27,442 nucleotides of DNA, taken from assembly GCA_031379665.1 (NCBI GenBank), contig JANNFI010000018.1, positions 1 through 27,442 on the forward strand, given 5' to 3'. Source of the stretch: SZUA-254 sp031379665. GTDB taxonomy: Bacteria; Bacteroidota; Ignavibacteria; UBA10030; SZUA-254. Positions 12,497-20,771 of this stretch are shown in pieces. A program made the position numbers and the translations under genes. The notes beneath the pieces were generated by a model. That model was not told the DNA's origin. It did no database searches and worked only from the letters and a program-made list of their open reading frames with translations. Position 1 is the first letter of the stretch. The number at the start of each line of letters is the position of its first letter.

Positions 12497-14421
12497 AACG
12501 CGTGCCCGATCCCGAACCAGAACTGGCCGGGCGGCTCGTCGTTCTGCGGCCAGGGGTTGAAGCCGTAATCGAAGCGCACCACCCCGATCGGTGAGTCGAG
12601 CCGCAGGCCGAGCCCGGGCGTATAACGGAACTGGTCCCACCGGAACCCCTCCGGCTTCGCCCACACGTTCCCGATGTCGAGGAACCCCACCGCCCCGAAG
12701 ATCCCGACGATTCTTTTTCGTATTTCGAACGCGTTCCATACGATTTTCAGCATACCGCCCAACGGCGTGCCGTTGGATGAGACCGGACCCAGTTTCTCGT
12801 AGTCGAACCCCCTCATCGACGTCGGTCCACCGGCGTAGAAGAGGTCGTTCAGGAGGAAGTTGACCTCCTTGTCGGCGAGGTCGTTGATGACGCCGGTTTC
12901 GAGCGAGGTGGCGATGGTGGTCGTGCGGTCGAGCGCCTGGTAGCCGCGCAGGATCGCCTCGGACCTCAAGAGCCGGTTGGTCGACGGGAGCACGGAGGTC
13001 CCCTGGTAGGTGATGTCCATCGTCCCGTAGATGAACTCGCTCGAGACATCGATGTAGACGCCGCCGGTCGGGTCGAGGAGGTTGTCGCGCAGGTCGAGCT
13101 GGACCGATCCCTTCAGGCCCCACCGGTCGTACCCGAGCCTGAGGTCCTGCAGGACCGCCGTCACCTGTTCGATTTCCTCTGGCGTGGCGTCTTCGTAGAA
13201 CCCGCCGGTCTCAAAGATGCTGTATTTCAATTCGGTGTACCTGCCGACCTCGTAACTCGGCGTCATCGAGAAGCGCGACCGGCGCAGGAACTTCTTGTAG
13301 AAGTTCAGCTGGCCGTTCACGTACGCGATCACGTACGACGGCTCGTCCTCCCTGGTGACTGTCCCGACGACGCTCGTCCCCCAGGTCTTCAGGAACATCC
13401 TCGGGTTGTCGAGCGACAGGGAGACCGTCTGTTCGATGGCGCTGAACCTGGCGCCGAGGCTCGACCGGTATCCCTCGCCGAAGGTGTTGTTGTACGAAAG
13501 GAGCGCCCCGGCGCGGACCTTGTCGATCGAGCCGAAGCCGAACGAGAGCTCGAGTTTGCCGGGGTCCTCTTCGGTGACCCGGACCTGGATGTCCTTCTTC
13601 GCCGAGGTGGAATCGGCGGGCGTCACCGGCCTGACGGAGACGGTCCGGAAGAGGTTGGTCTCGTACATCAGCCGCTGTGACGTGGCGAGGGTGTCGAGGT
13701 CGACGAACTCTCCCGGCGCGAACCTGAACTCGCGCGTCAAAAGATGGGATTTGACGTCCACCAACCCCGTGACGCGGATGCTGTCGACGGCGAAGCGCGT
13801 GTACTCCGTGACGGTGTAGGCGACCGCGCAGGTGTCGTCGGCGGAGCCCCACGCGGCCTCCACCTCCACCCGGACGTCGAGGAAGCCCGTCGTCTTGTAG
13901 GCGGTGCCGATGGCGATTTTCCCGGAGGTGGCCTTCTCGCGCTCGTACCGGTCGCCCCGGCCGAAGTCGAGCATGTCGAGGAGCTCATCGCGCGCGAAGA
14001 ACGTGTTGCCGGTGACGACGATGGTGTCGACGACGGTCGGGGGGCCTTCGGAGATCCGGATTGTGAGGTCCGCCCCGGTGCTGTCACTATTATAGTCGAG
14101 CTCGATCCCCTCTGCGCGGCACCCGCGGAACCCCTCGCTCACGTACAACCCGACGATTTTCTTCATGTCGACGCTGAACGCCGCCGAGTCGAACGCGGAT
14201 TCCGGATAGGACGACTCTTCCTTGACGGAAATCACCCGCTTGAGCCGGTCGCCCTTGATGTGCGTGTTGCCGTCGAAGTCGATCGATTCGATGAGGAGGT
14301 CGCGCCCCTGGGCGCGGAGGAGTCCGGCCGGCAGGAGGCACGCGCCCAACAGGCCGAACAGGGCCAGAAGCAATAGGCTGAGGGGCGTCGTGCGCGGGCT
14401 GCGCCGGAGTGTCCGGTCCAT
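12493..14421 (-). CDS. tamA: Omp85/BamA-superfamily outer-membrane protein, TamA-like
   Basis: A 642-residue outer-membrane assembly protein. A signal peptide (LSLLLLALFGLLGACLLPAG) is followed by about three POTRA repeats (residues about 35-270; for example LLIESIDFDGNTHIKGDRLK and VVDTIVVTGNTFFARDELLD), then a 16-strand barrel domain. RSEAILRGYQALDR and FFYAGGPTSMRGFDYEKLG-type segments fit the Omp85 barrel, where the Arg-Gly-Phe motif sits in loop 6. The protein ends in Phe, as expected for a barrel C-terminus. TamA-like identity is inferred from the tamB gene eight bases upstream. ATG 14442 overlaps the tamB stop and is an alternative start. In the well-known E. coli case the order is tamA-tamB; here tamB comes first. 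Confidence 0.85.
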   Translation of the reverse strand: MDRTLRRSPRTTPLSLLLLALFGLLGACLLPAGLLRAQGRDLLIESIDFDGNTHIKGDRLKRVISVKEESSYPESAFDSAAFSVDMKKIVGLYVSEGFRGCRAEGIELDYNSDSTGADLTIRISEGPPTVVDTIVVTGNTFFARDELLDMLDFGRGDRYEREKATSGKIAIGTAYKTTGFLDVRVEVEAAWGSADDTCAVAYTVTEYTRFAVDSIRVTGLVDVKSHLLTREFRFAPGEFVDLDTLATSQRLMYETNLFRTVSVRPVTPADSTSAKKDIQVRVTEEDPGKLELSFGFGSIDKVRAGALLSYNNTFGEGYRSSLGARFSAIEQTVSLSLDNPRMFLKTWGTSVVGTVTREDEPSYVIAYVNGQLNFYKKFLRRSRFSMTPSYEVGRYTELKYSIFETGGFYEDATPEEIEQVTAVLQDLRLGYDRWGLKGSVQLDLRDNLLDPTGGVYIDVSSEFIYGTMDITYQGTSVLPSTNRLLRSEAILRGYQALDRTTTIATSLETGVINDLADKEVNFLLNDLFYAGGPTSMRGFDYEKLGPVSSNGTPLGGMLKIVWNAFEIRKRIVGIFGAVGFLDIGNVWAKPEGFRWDQFRYTPGLGLRLDSPIGVVRFDYGFNPWPQNDEPPGQFWFGIGHAF

Positions 14422-14429
14422 CGTCGCGA

Positions 14430-17400
14430 CTACTTGAACCATACCCTGAATTTCAGGTCGGCCCCGGAGTCTTCCATCTGGTCCGACTTCCCCTCCAGAT
14501 AGAGGAAGTCGTTGATCTTGTATTCGACGGAGAGGATCTGCTCGTCGACGTTCGTGATCGACGTGGAGTACTTGACCTCCACACGGTCGGACCAGCGCTT
14601 GGTCACCTCGAACCGCGTCTGGTTCGGGTCGAAGAGGTTGCCGCCGATGCCGATGTGGTCGAGCGCGAGCATGTCCCCCAGCATGTTGTCGAAGAAGCGG
14701 TTCAACGTGTTCGAGATCTGCTGCGAGGCCAGGACCTCGGAGCGGTCCTTATAGACCGCGTCCTTGTTTCCCCCGGCCTCGAGCTGGTACTGCGTCATCC
14801 CGAGCGCCAGCAGGGAGAAAATGTCGGACTGTTCGAGCGACGGCTTCGATGTCAGCGCGTAGTCGAACTCGTCGAGGGGACCCGAGACCGTGAGCGTGAC
14901 GGTGTACCGGGTGGGCCTCGCGCTGCCGCTCGACGATTCAGTGACGTCGCAGGTGGCGGTGAGGTTGATGACCGGGTTGAGCCTCCGGGGATCGGAACAG
15001 TCGATGACCCCGTTGATGATCTCGAACCGGCGGTCGAGGAATTTCAGCTCACCCCGGTCGCGGACCGAGACCCTCCCGGTGAGCGTGGCCTCATCGAACG
15101 TCCCCTGGAGCCGGAGGTCGTGGTTGGTGCGGAACTTCGCAAGGTTGTTGTCGACCCAGAGACCGTCGGCGTTTTTCAGCTCTATGTCGAAATTGACCTT
15201 CTGCAGGAACCCCGGCGGGCTACCCGGCTCGGACACCTGGTTCTTCATCGTGGTCATCAGGTCGAGCGGTTCTTCCTTCTTTGGCTCCTCGAGGACGTCG
15301 GTCTCGGGCTTCAGCATCCCGACGATGTCGCCGATCTCAATGTCCCGGATGAACCTGGTCTCGCCGAACTCGACCGCGCCGGTGAGCAGGTAGTGTTCCT
15401 TCGCCGACGTGAATTGAAGGTCGGTCGACTTCACGTTCAGCTGGTAGAGGTTCTTTTTCGTGAGCTTGATCCCCGTGGCCTTCAGGGCCACGTCGATGTC
15501 CTTCAACCCGCCCGAATCGACCGTCGCCGTCCCCGAAGCGAACACCTTCCCTCCCCCCACTTCGGCGGAAGCGGAGTCCAGGGCGATCCTGCCCGACGAC
15601 AGCCGCGCGCCCACCGCGCCGTTGGTGAGCGCCACGCCGCTGGTGCCCGGCTCGAACGACACGCCCGAGACGAGGAGGGTGCCGTCGACCACCGGGTCGG
15701 CGGCCGGGCCCCGCACCGTGAGCTTCGTGGTGAGCCTGCCCTTCAGCTTCTTCAGACTTTCGACGAACGGCTGTGCGACCGCGAGATCGAGGTCCCGGCT
15801 TTCGACCACAACGTCGAGGGAGTCGCCGGTGAAGCCGGCCCGCGCGGTGAGCAGCATGTTGCCGGATGTCGAGACGTCGAGCGAGGCGGAGACGTTCGCG
15901 GTGTCGCCCCCCTCGAAGTCGGCGGCGACAAGGATGGGCGCTTTCCCGACGTTCATCGTGATGCTGTCGGACCTGATCGCGCCGTCGCCGATCCTGATCG
16001 TGCCCTCGAGGTCGGTGAACCAGGGCGACCTGGGCTCCGGCCCATACCGCACGTTCCTGAGGTCGACCGATCCGCGGAGCTTCGGGCGCCTGACGGTCCC
16101 GTTCCACGCGAGGTCGACATCCGCCGCGCCGGCAAGGTCGACGGGCCGGGGGGTGAACGACGCCGCCCGGGCGAGGTCCACGGTGTCGCCGCTGATGGTC
16201 CCGTTCGTCCTGCACTCCGTGTCGAACGTATACGCGCCGTCGGCCGCTTTGCGCAGGTCGAGGCCGGCGGTCAGGAAGTAGCGCCGCCCCATGTCGGTCA
16301 CCGTGAGCGAATCCACGGAGATCGTTCCGTCGGTGAACAGGATCGTTCCCGCGATCGAGTCGAGCACCCCCCTGCCGACGGCGAGTTGGGTGACCATAAA
16401 CGGAATGTCGGCGCCGAGGCTGTCGCCCTCCTTCCTGACGTCGGCCGAGATGTCGAGCTGTCCGCCGTTGAACGGGAGCGACGGGACGAACTCCCGGATG
16501 CTGGCGACGGCGAAATGCCGTGAGTCGGCCAGGACCGAGAAGGTGTCCGAACCCGCGTACGAGAAGCCCAGCCGGATGCTGTCGGTCGGCAGGATGTTCG
16601 GGCGCGTGAACTCCGCGGTCAGGGCGCCGGAGATTTCCCCCGCCATATCGCGCAGGTCGATCGTTCCGGAGACGGAAGTGACCGACGAATCCCTGAGGAG
16701 CGCCGCCCTGGCGATGGTGAGAACGCTATCGGAGAGGCGGGCCTCGACCTCGGCGCCGTTGAACGCCAGCGGACCGAATGATGGTTTTTCGATGGTGGCG
16801 CGCAGGTCGGCGGAGGGGTTCCCGATCGACCCGCGGGCGGAGAGCGCGTAGCTGAGGGAACCGGAGAATAGATCGGGGGCTTGTGTCGTGGTCGCGGTAT
16901 CGGTCGACGCGTCGGCCGCCATTTCGGAGCCGCCTTCGCTCATCAGTCGGACGAGTTCCCCCGCGTCGATCCCCCTCCCCCGCAACGTACAATTGTCGAT
17001 CGACACCTCGTCGTCCAGCATCCGGGCCGACACGTAGAGCGAGTCGACGAGGGCGACGCCCATGTAGGATATCCGATCGCTGGAGGCGATTGCCTCGATC
17101 GTGAGGTCGGGACCCTTCCCGGAGAGCCGCGCGTGCGCCTCGAGCGAACCTCCCACCCCGCGGACGTCGACGATCGGCAAGAGCGACTCGAGCGACGCGA
17201 TCGCGAGGTCGACGGTGCCGGAGTATTCCCTGCCCTGCGAGCCGGGCGGCGGGCCATCACGCAGGTCGAGCTCGGCGCTGATGCCGGCCAGACCGCCGTG
17301 CGACCGGACCGACAGGTGCCGGCGGGACCAGGTGATCGCGGGAGCCGCGACGAGGGACCTTCGCGCGACGATGGTGAGGTGCGCATTCGCACCGAGGTCG

Positions 17401-18617
17401 GCCGGCGACGACAGGTTCCCCCTCGTCTCGATCCGCGCGTCGACCGTAACGGGAATGCGCGTGAACTGCCCAGCCTTCGTCCACGATTTCCAGTAATCCG
17501 AGGCCCTGACCCCGCTCGCCGTGAGACTGAAGTTGTGAGCCATCGGGCTGTCGGCGACCATCCATCCCTTTCCTGAAACGGCGCCGCCGTAGACCCCAAA
17601 CGAGAGGCTCGCGACCCGCAGGGTATCGGAACGCAATCCTCCGTCGTACCGCAGGTCCGTGACCGGGACGCCCGCGACCGTGTACGCAGGGACTTTCAGC
17701 GACCACGTCACGCCGGGCGATCCGAGCGGATCGTCGACCGCGAATTCCATGCTCGCGTTGAACTGTCCGCCCCCCAGCTCTTCATCCAGGCCTTTCGAGA
17801 CCGCCGCGAGCAGCTTCTTCGGGTCGCCGGAAATCGTGAGGGCGCCGGTGATCGAATCCACCCGCGCGTCGAAGCGTCCTTCGAGCCGCATTCCCGCGAG
17901 ATTGGCCCTGAAAGAATCCACCGTAACGGGAACGACCGCGGGCCCGACCGACCTGCTGTTCATCGACCCGACCAGGACGACGTCCGTTACGCTGACAGAC
18001 GAGTCGAGGTATTCCAGCCATGTGGAGTCGATCGCGATCCGGAAGATCCCGCTCCACCACTCGTCCATCTCTGCGGTGACGCTGATCCCTGAACCTGATA
18101 CTGAAATCGGGACGGACTGGTCGTCGTACAGAACCGTCACGTTGGAAAGGTCGGCGTAACCAATTTTAACCGGGGGAACGAAACGGCCGTCCTCGTCGAA
18201 AAGGTTGGAGCGCGAAGTGTTGGAATGAGTTTCGGGCGGAGTATCGCGGGCGGGGAGTGAATCGGCGCGGATGGCGATCTGCGCGCCGGCGACGATGACG
18301 GAGTCGAACTCCAGGCCGCCTAATATCAGCGTAAAGAGGCCGTACCGGACGCGGAGCCGGTCGACTCGGATTTCGGGAAGGGAGCCGGTGTCCGCGGCGG
18401 GCCCGATGACGACGCCATCCAACTCCACCCGACTGAAGACGTTCGTCTCCAGCCGTTCGATCGAGACGTTCGCGCCGAGCTCGTCCCGCAGCTGCCCGGC
18501 GCCCAGCCCGCGGAGAAAATCCTCCCCCGGGCCGGAGCTTAAATAGAGCAGGATGCCGCCGGCTACAACGACAACGGTCCCGACTACCCAAATGGCGATC
18601 CTGCCCACTTTTCTCAT
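14430..18617 (-). CDS. tamB: TamB-like translocation and assembly module protein
   Basis: A 1395-residue protein anchored by one N-terminal helix (IAIWVVGTVVVVAGGILLYL). It then consists of repetitive beta-rich periplasmic sequence in the AsmA/TamB style, with repeated blocks such as VELDGVVIGPAADTG and FDSVIVAGAQIAIRADS, and a C-terminal DUF490/TamB domain (residues about 1090-1395) ending in KVNDFLYLEG-like sequence and a final aromatic-basic tail (RVWFK). TamB-type proteins span the periplasm and are thought to conduct phospholipids or help insert outer-membrane proteins together with TamA. A short Glu-Glu-Pro-Lys-rich insert lies near residue 1105. No Shine-Dalgarno site is seen. Its high GC makes long open frames on the opposite strand, which are not genes. 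Confidence 0.9.
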   Translation of the reverse strand: MRKVGRIAIWVVGTVVVVAGGILLYLSSGPGEDFLRGLGAGQLRDELGANVSIERLETNVFSRVELDGVVIGPAADTGSLPEIRVDRLRVRYGLFTLILGGLEFDSVIVAGAQIAIRADSLPARDTPPETHSNTSRSNLFDEDGRFVPPVKIGYADLSNVTVLYDDQSVPISVSGSGISVTAEMDEWWSGIFRIAIDSTWLEYLDSSVSVTDVVLVGSMNSRSVGPAVVPVTVDSFRANLAGMRLEGRFDARVDSITGALTISGDPKKLLAAVSKGLDEELGGGQFNASMEFAVDDPLGSPGVTWSLKVPAYTVAGVPVTDLRYDGGLRSDTLRVASLSFGVYGGAVSGKGWMVADSPMAHNFSLTASGVRASDYWKSWTKAGQFTRIPVTVDARIETRGNLSSPADLGANAHLTIVARRSLVAAPAITWSRRHLSVRSHGGLAGISAELDLRDGPPPGSQGREYSGTVDLAIASLESLLPIVDVRGVGGSLEAHARLSGKGPDLTIEAIASSDRISYMGVALVDSLYVSARMLDDEVSIDNCTLRGRGIDAGELVRLMSEGGSEMAADASTDTATTTQAPDLFSGSLSYALSARGSIGNPSADLRATIEKPSFGPLAFNGAEVEARLSDSVLTIARAALLRDSSVTSVSGTIDLRDMAGEISGALTAEFTRPNILPTDSIRLGFSYAGSDTFSVLADSRHFAVASIREFVPSLPFNGGQLDISADVRKEGDSLGADIPFMVTQLAVGRGVLDSIAGTILFTDGTISVDSLTVTDMGRRYFLTAGLDLRKAADGAYTFDTECRTNGTISGDTVDLARAASFTPRPVDLAGAADVDLAWNGTVRRPKLRGSVDLRNVRYGPEPRSPWFTDLEGTIRIGDGAIRSDSITMNVGKAPILVAADFEGGDTANVSASLDVSTSGNMLLTARAGFTGDSLDVVVESRDLDLAVAQPFVESLKKLKGRLTTKLTVRGPAADPVVDGTLLVSGVSFEPGTSGVALTNGAVGARLSSGRIALDSASAEVGGGKVFASGTATVDSGGLKDIDVALKATGIKLTKKNLYQLNVKSTDLQFTSAKEHYLLTGAVEFGETRFIRDIEIGDIVGMLKPETDVLEEPKKEEPLDLMTTMKNQVSEPGSPPGFLQKVNFDIELKNADGLWVDNNLAKFRTNHDLRLQGTFDEATLTGRVSVRDRGELKFLDRRFEIINGVIDCSDPRRLNPVINLTATCDVTESSSGSARPTRYTVTLTVSGPLDEFDYALTSKPSLEQSDIFSLLALGMTQYQLEAGGNKDAVYKDRSEVLASQQISNTLNRFFDNMLGDMLALDHIGIGGNLFDPNQTRFEVTKRWSDRVEVKYSTSITNVDEQILSVEYKINDFLYLEGKSDQMEDSGADLKFRVWFK

Positions 18618-18671
18618 GATGATGCCGGCGCCGGACTGGCCACGCCCTCCCCGACCGGCCCGATGGCCCGT

Positions 18672-20153
18672 TTAGGTGTCGATCTGGGCCTTCTGGAGCT
18701 TCCCGCTGTAGTCGACGTAGACGGTCTTCCATTCGGAGAAGAACTCGAACACAGTCCATCCGCCCTCGCGGTGGCCGTTGCCCGTCTGCTTCACGCCTCC
18801 GAACGGCATATGGGCCTCGGCGCCGATGGTCGGCCCGTTAATATATGTAATGCCGGCCCTGATGTCCCTGATCGCCTGGAACGCCTTGTTGACGTCCTTC
18901 GTGTAGACCGAGCTCGAGAGGCCGTAGATCGAATCGTTCAGGACCGAGACGCCTTCCTCGATCGACTTCACGCGCAGCACCGAGAGCACCGGTCCGAAGA
19001 TTTCCTCTTTCGCGATGCGCATCTTCGGCGTGACGTCGCCGAAGATAGTCGGTTCGTGGAACCAGCCCTTCGCGAGGGTACCGGCGGTGGCGGCGTTCCC
19101 GCCCGCGATCAACTTCGCCCCCTCCTGTTTGCCGATCTCGACATACGACTGTACGGTCTTGCGCTGGCCTTCGTTCACGCAGGGGCCGATGTCGACCTTG
19201 GGGTCGAGGCCGTCGCCGAGGCGGAGCTTCTGCGCGCGCGGGACCAGATCAGCGAGAAATTTATCGTAAATTTTTTCGTGCAGGATAAGCCGGCTCGTGG
19301 CGGTGCAGCGCTGTCCGGTGGTGCCGAACGCGCCCCAGAGCACGCCGTCGACCGCCAATGCGATGTCGGCGTCGTCCATCACGATCTGCGCGTTCTTTCC
19401 GCCGAGTTCGAGCGATACCCGCTTGAGCGTCTTCGCCGCCATCTCAGAGATTCCGATCCCGACCGCGGTCGAGCCGGTGAAACTGATGAGGTCCACTTCG
19501 TTGTGACCGACGATGGCGTTGCCCACTTCTCCGCCGCCGCCGTGGACGATGTTGACGACACCCTCGGGCACGCCCGCTTCCATCAGGATTTCGACGAGGA
19601 GTGTCGCGGTGGCCGGCGTATCGGACGCCGGCTTGAATACGACGGTGTTGCCGCAAAGCAGGGCCGGGAAGATCTTCCAGGTGGGGATGGCCATCGGGAA
19701 GTTCCAGGGGGTGACGATCCCCGCCACGCCGATTGGCACTCTGAGGGCCATATTGAACTTGTTCGGGAGTTCCGACGGGACAGTGTGACCGAACAAACGG
19801 CGCCCCTCGGACGCGGCGTAGTAGGCGGTGTCGATCCCTTCCTGCGTGTCGCCGCGGGTCTCGGCGAGGACCTTTCCCATCTCGCGCGTCATCAGGTTGG
19901 CGATTTCTTCCTTCCGGCGGACCATGATGTCGCCGACGGTCTTCAGGATGTCGCCGCGCTTCGGCGCGGGCATCAGCCGCCACGCCTCGAAGGCCTTCCG
20001 GGCGGCCATCACCGCTTCTTCGACGTCCTCCTTCCCCGATTTCGGGAACATGCCGACCACCTCTTCCCAGTTGGCGGGATTGCGGTTCTCGAACGTCCTG
20101 CCCGACTTTGCGTCGGCCCACTTGCCGTTGATGAAATTCTGGAATTTTTTCAT
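18672..20153 (-). CDS. NAD(P)-dependent aldehyde dehydrogenase
   Basis: A 493-residue aldehyde dehydrogenase with all catalytic residues: Asn151 in TPWNFPMAIPTWK, Lys174 in VFKPAS, the nucleotide-binding FTGSTAVG, Glu249 in VSLELGGKNAQ, and nucleophile Cys283 in GTTGQRCTATSR. The GQRCTATSR form is common in semialdehyde dehydrogenases. Together with lysine 6-aminotransferase in the same window, oxidation of 2-aminoadipate 6-semialdehyde to 2-aminoadipate is a plausible job, but succinate- or 2-oxoglutarate-semialdehyde cannot be excluded. The start at 20153 begins the conserved KKFQNFINGKW; the frame extends to ATG 20204. It lies 86 bp after the zinc-finger antitoxin and 54 bp before tamB. 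Confidence 0.88.
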   Translation of the reverse strand: MKKFQNFINGKWADAKSGRTFENRNPANWEEVVGMFPKSGKEDVEEAVMAARKAFEAWRLMPAPKRGDILKTVGDIMVRRKEEIANLMTREMGKVLAETRGDTQEGIDTAYYAASEGRRLFGHTVPSELPNKFNMALRVPIGVAGIVTPWNFPMAIPTWKIFPALLCGNTVVFKPASDTPATATLLVEILMEAGVPEGVVNIVHGGGGEVGNAIVGHNEVDLISFTGSTAVGIGISEMAAKTLKRVSLELGGKNAQIVMDDADIALAVDGVLWGAFGTTGQRCTATSRLILHEKIYDKFLADLVPRAQKLRLGDGLDPKVDIGPCVNEGQRKTVQSYVEIGKQEGAKLIAGGNAATAGTLAKGWFHEPTIFGDVTPKMRIAKEEIFGPVLSVLRVKSIEEGVSVLNDSIYGLSSSVYTKDVNKAFQAIRDIRAGITYINGPTIGAEAHMPFGGVKQTGNGHREGGWTVFEFFSEWKTVYVDYSGKLQKAQIDT

Positions 20154-20239
20154 GATTGATTCAGATTTGGAGGATTTATCTGCGGTCAGGTGGCCCTGAA
20201 CCATTGTCGGAGGGGCCGATTGGAAATATTTTAGCTGAA

Positions 20240-20467
20240 TCAGGCGTACGCTACCGATTTCACTGAGCGGGTGACACCGAGGGTCTTTTGATGGCGTTTC
20301 AAGCGGTCAATCTCGTGCAAGGTGTCAGCCGTCAGATAACTTTCTCCGCAATTTGGGCAGGACACCACAGGGACATTCTCGATGACGAGAAGATGTTTGC
20401 CTTTACCGTACGTTCTCGTCAGCTTCCTGATTTTCGCGCCTGATTTGAGGCAGATATCACATTTCAT
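20240..20467 (-). CDS. YgiT-type zinc-finger antitoxin (MqsA N-terminal-like)
   Basis: A 75-residue protein with two CxxC pairs, Cys3/Cys6 (MKCDIC) and Cys37/Cys40 (CPNCGESY), the zinc site of the YgiT/MqsA N-terminal domain. A helix (TLHEIDRLKRHQ) follows. The MqsA helix-turn-helix domain is missing, as in other short YgiT-type proteins. ATG 20473 is two codons upstream in frame and is equally possible. It follows the DUF4258 toxin by 14-20 bases and probably neutralises it. Confidence 0.82.
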   Translation of the reverse strand: MKCDICLKSGAKIRKLTRTYGKGKHLLVIENVPVVSCPNCGESYLTADTLHEIDRLKRHQKTLGVTRSVKSVAYA

Positions 20468-20487
20468 GGTCATCGGTCCCCGGGTGA

Positions 20488-20769
20488 TTATACTGAGTAT
20501 ACGGTGATTATGATCAATTTTCCAGTAGACCCAATCCTGGCAATAATCTCCATTTTCTTCCCGCGAAGACCTTTCCCGACGATTCGGTACTTCCATTCCC
20601 TCGAGCTCTCATCTCGCTGGCGTTCCTTGATCTCTCCCGAGAGGATGCAATTCTCGATATCAAAGACGCTAAGATCGTCAGCCTCCCTTTCTTCCTCGGC
20701 GTGAAGAGTCACGATGTACTCGCGGGTGCGGATCATTTCCCTCATCCGCTTCAGCGTCCGATCGAACAT
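20488..20769 (-). CDS. DUF4258-family putative toxin
   Basis: A 93-residue protein with the DUF4258 pattern: TLHAEEEREADDLSVFDIEN with its conserved His and acidic residues, CILSGEIKERQRDESSREWK, then YRIVGKG and a final strand pair (EIIARIGSTGKLIIITVYSV). DUF4258 proteins are BrnT/RelE-like in outline and are found next to YgiT-type zinc-finger genes, as here, so a toxin role is likely but not proven. The start at 20769 leaves two bases after the purB stop, placing this TA pair directly inside a housekeeping gene run. ATG 20745 is an alternative start. Confidence 0.75.
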   Translation of the reverse strand: MFDRTLKRMREMIRTREYIVTLHAEEEREADDLSVFDIENCILSGEIKERQRDESSREWKYRIVGKGLRGKKMEIIARIGSTGKLIIITVYSV

Positions 20770-20771
20770 TT

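Noticed and set aside
14409..16523. 704-codon open frame on the plus strand opposite tamB
   Set aside because: It is a shadow of the high-GC tamB codon pattern; the composition is rich in Arg, Pro, Val and Glu with no domain, while tamB has a clear family match.
18663..20159. 498-codon plus-strand frame opposite the aldehyde dehydrogenase
   Set aside because: The minus strand has an unmistakable dehydrogenase with all active-site residues; the antisense frame has no recognisable motif.
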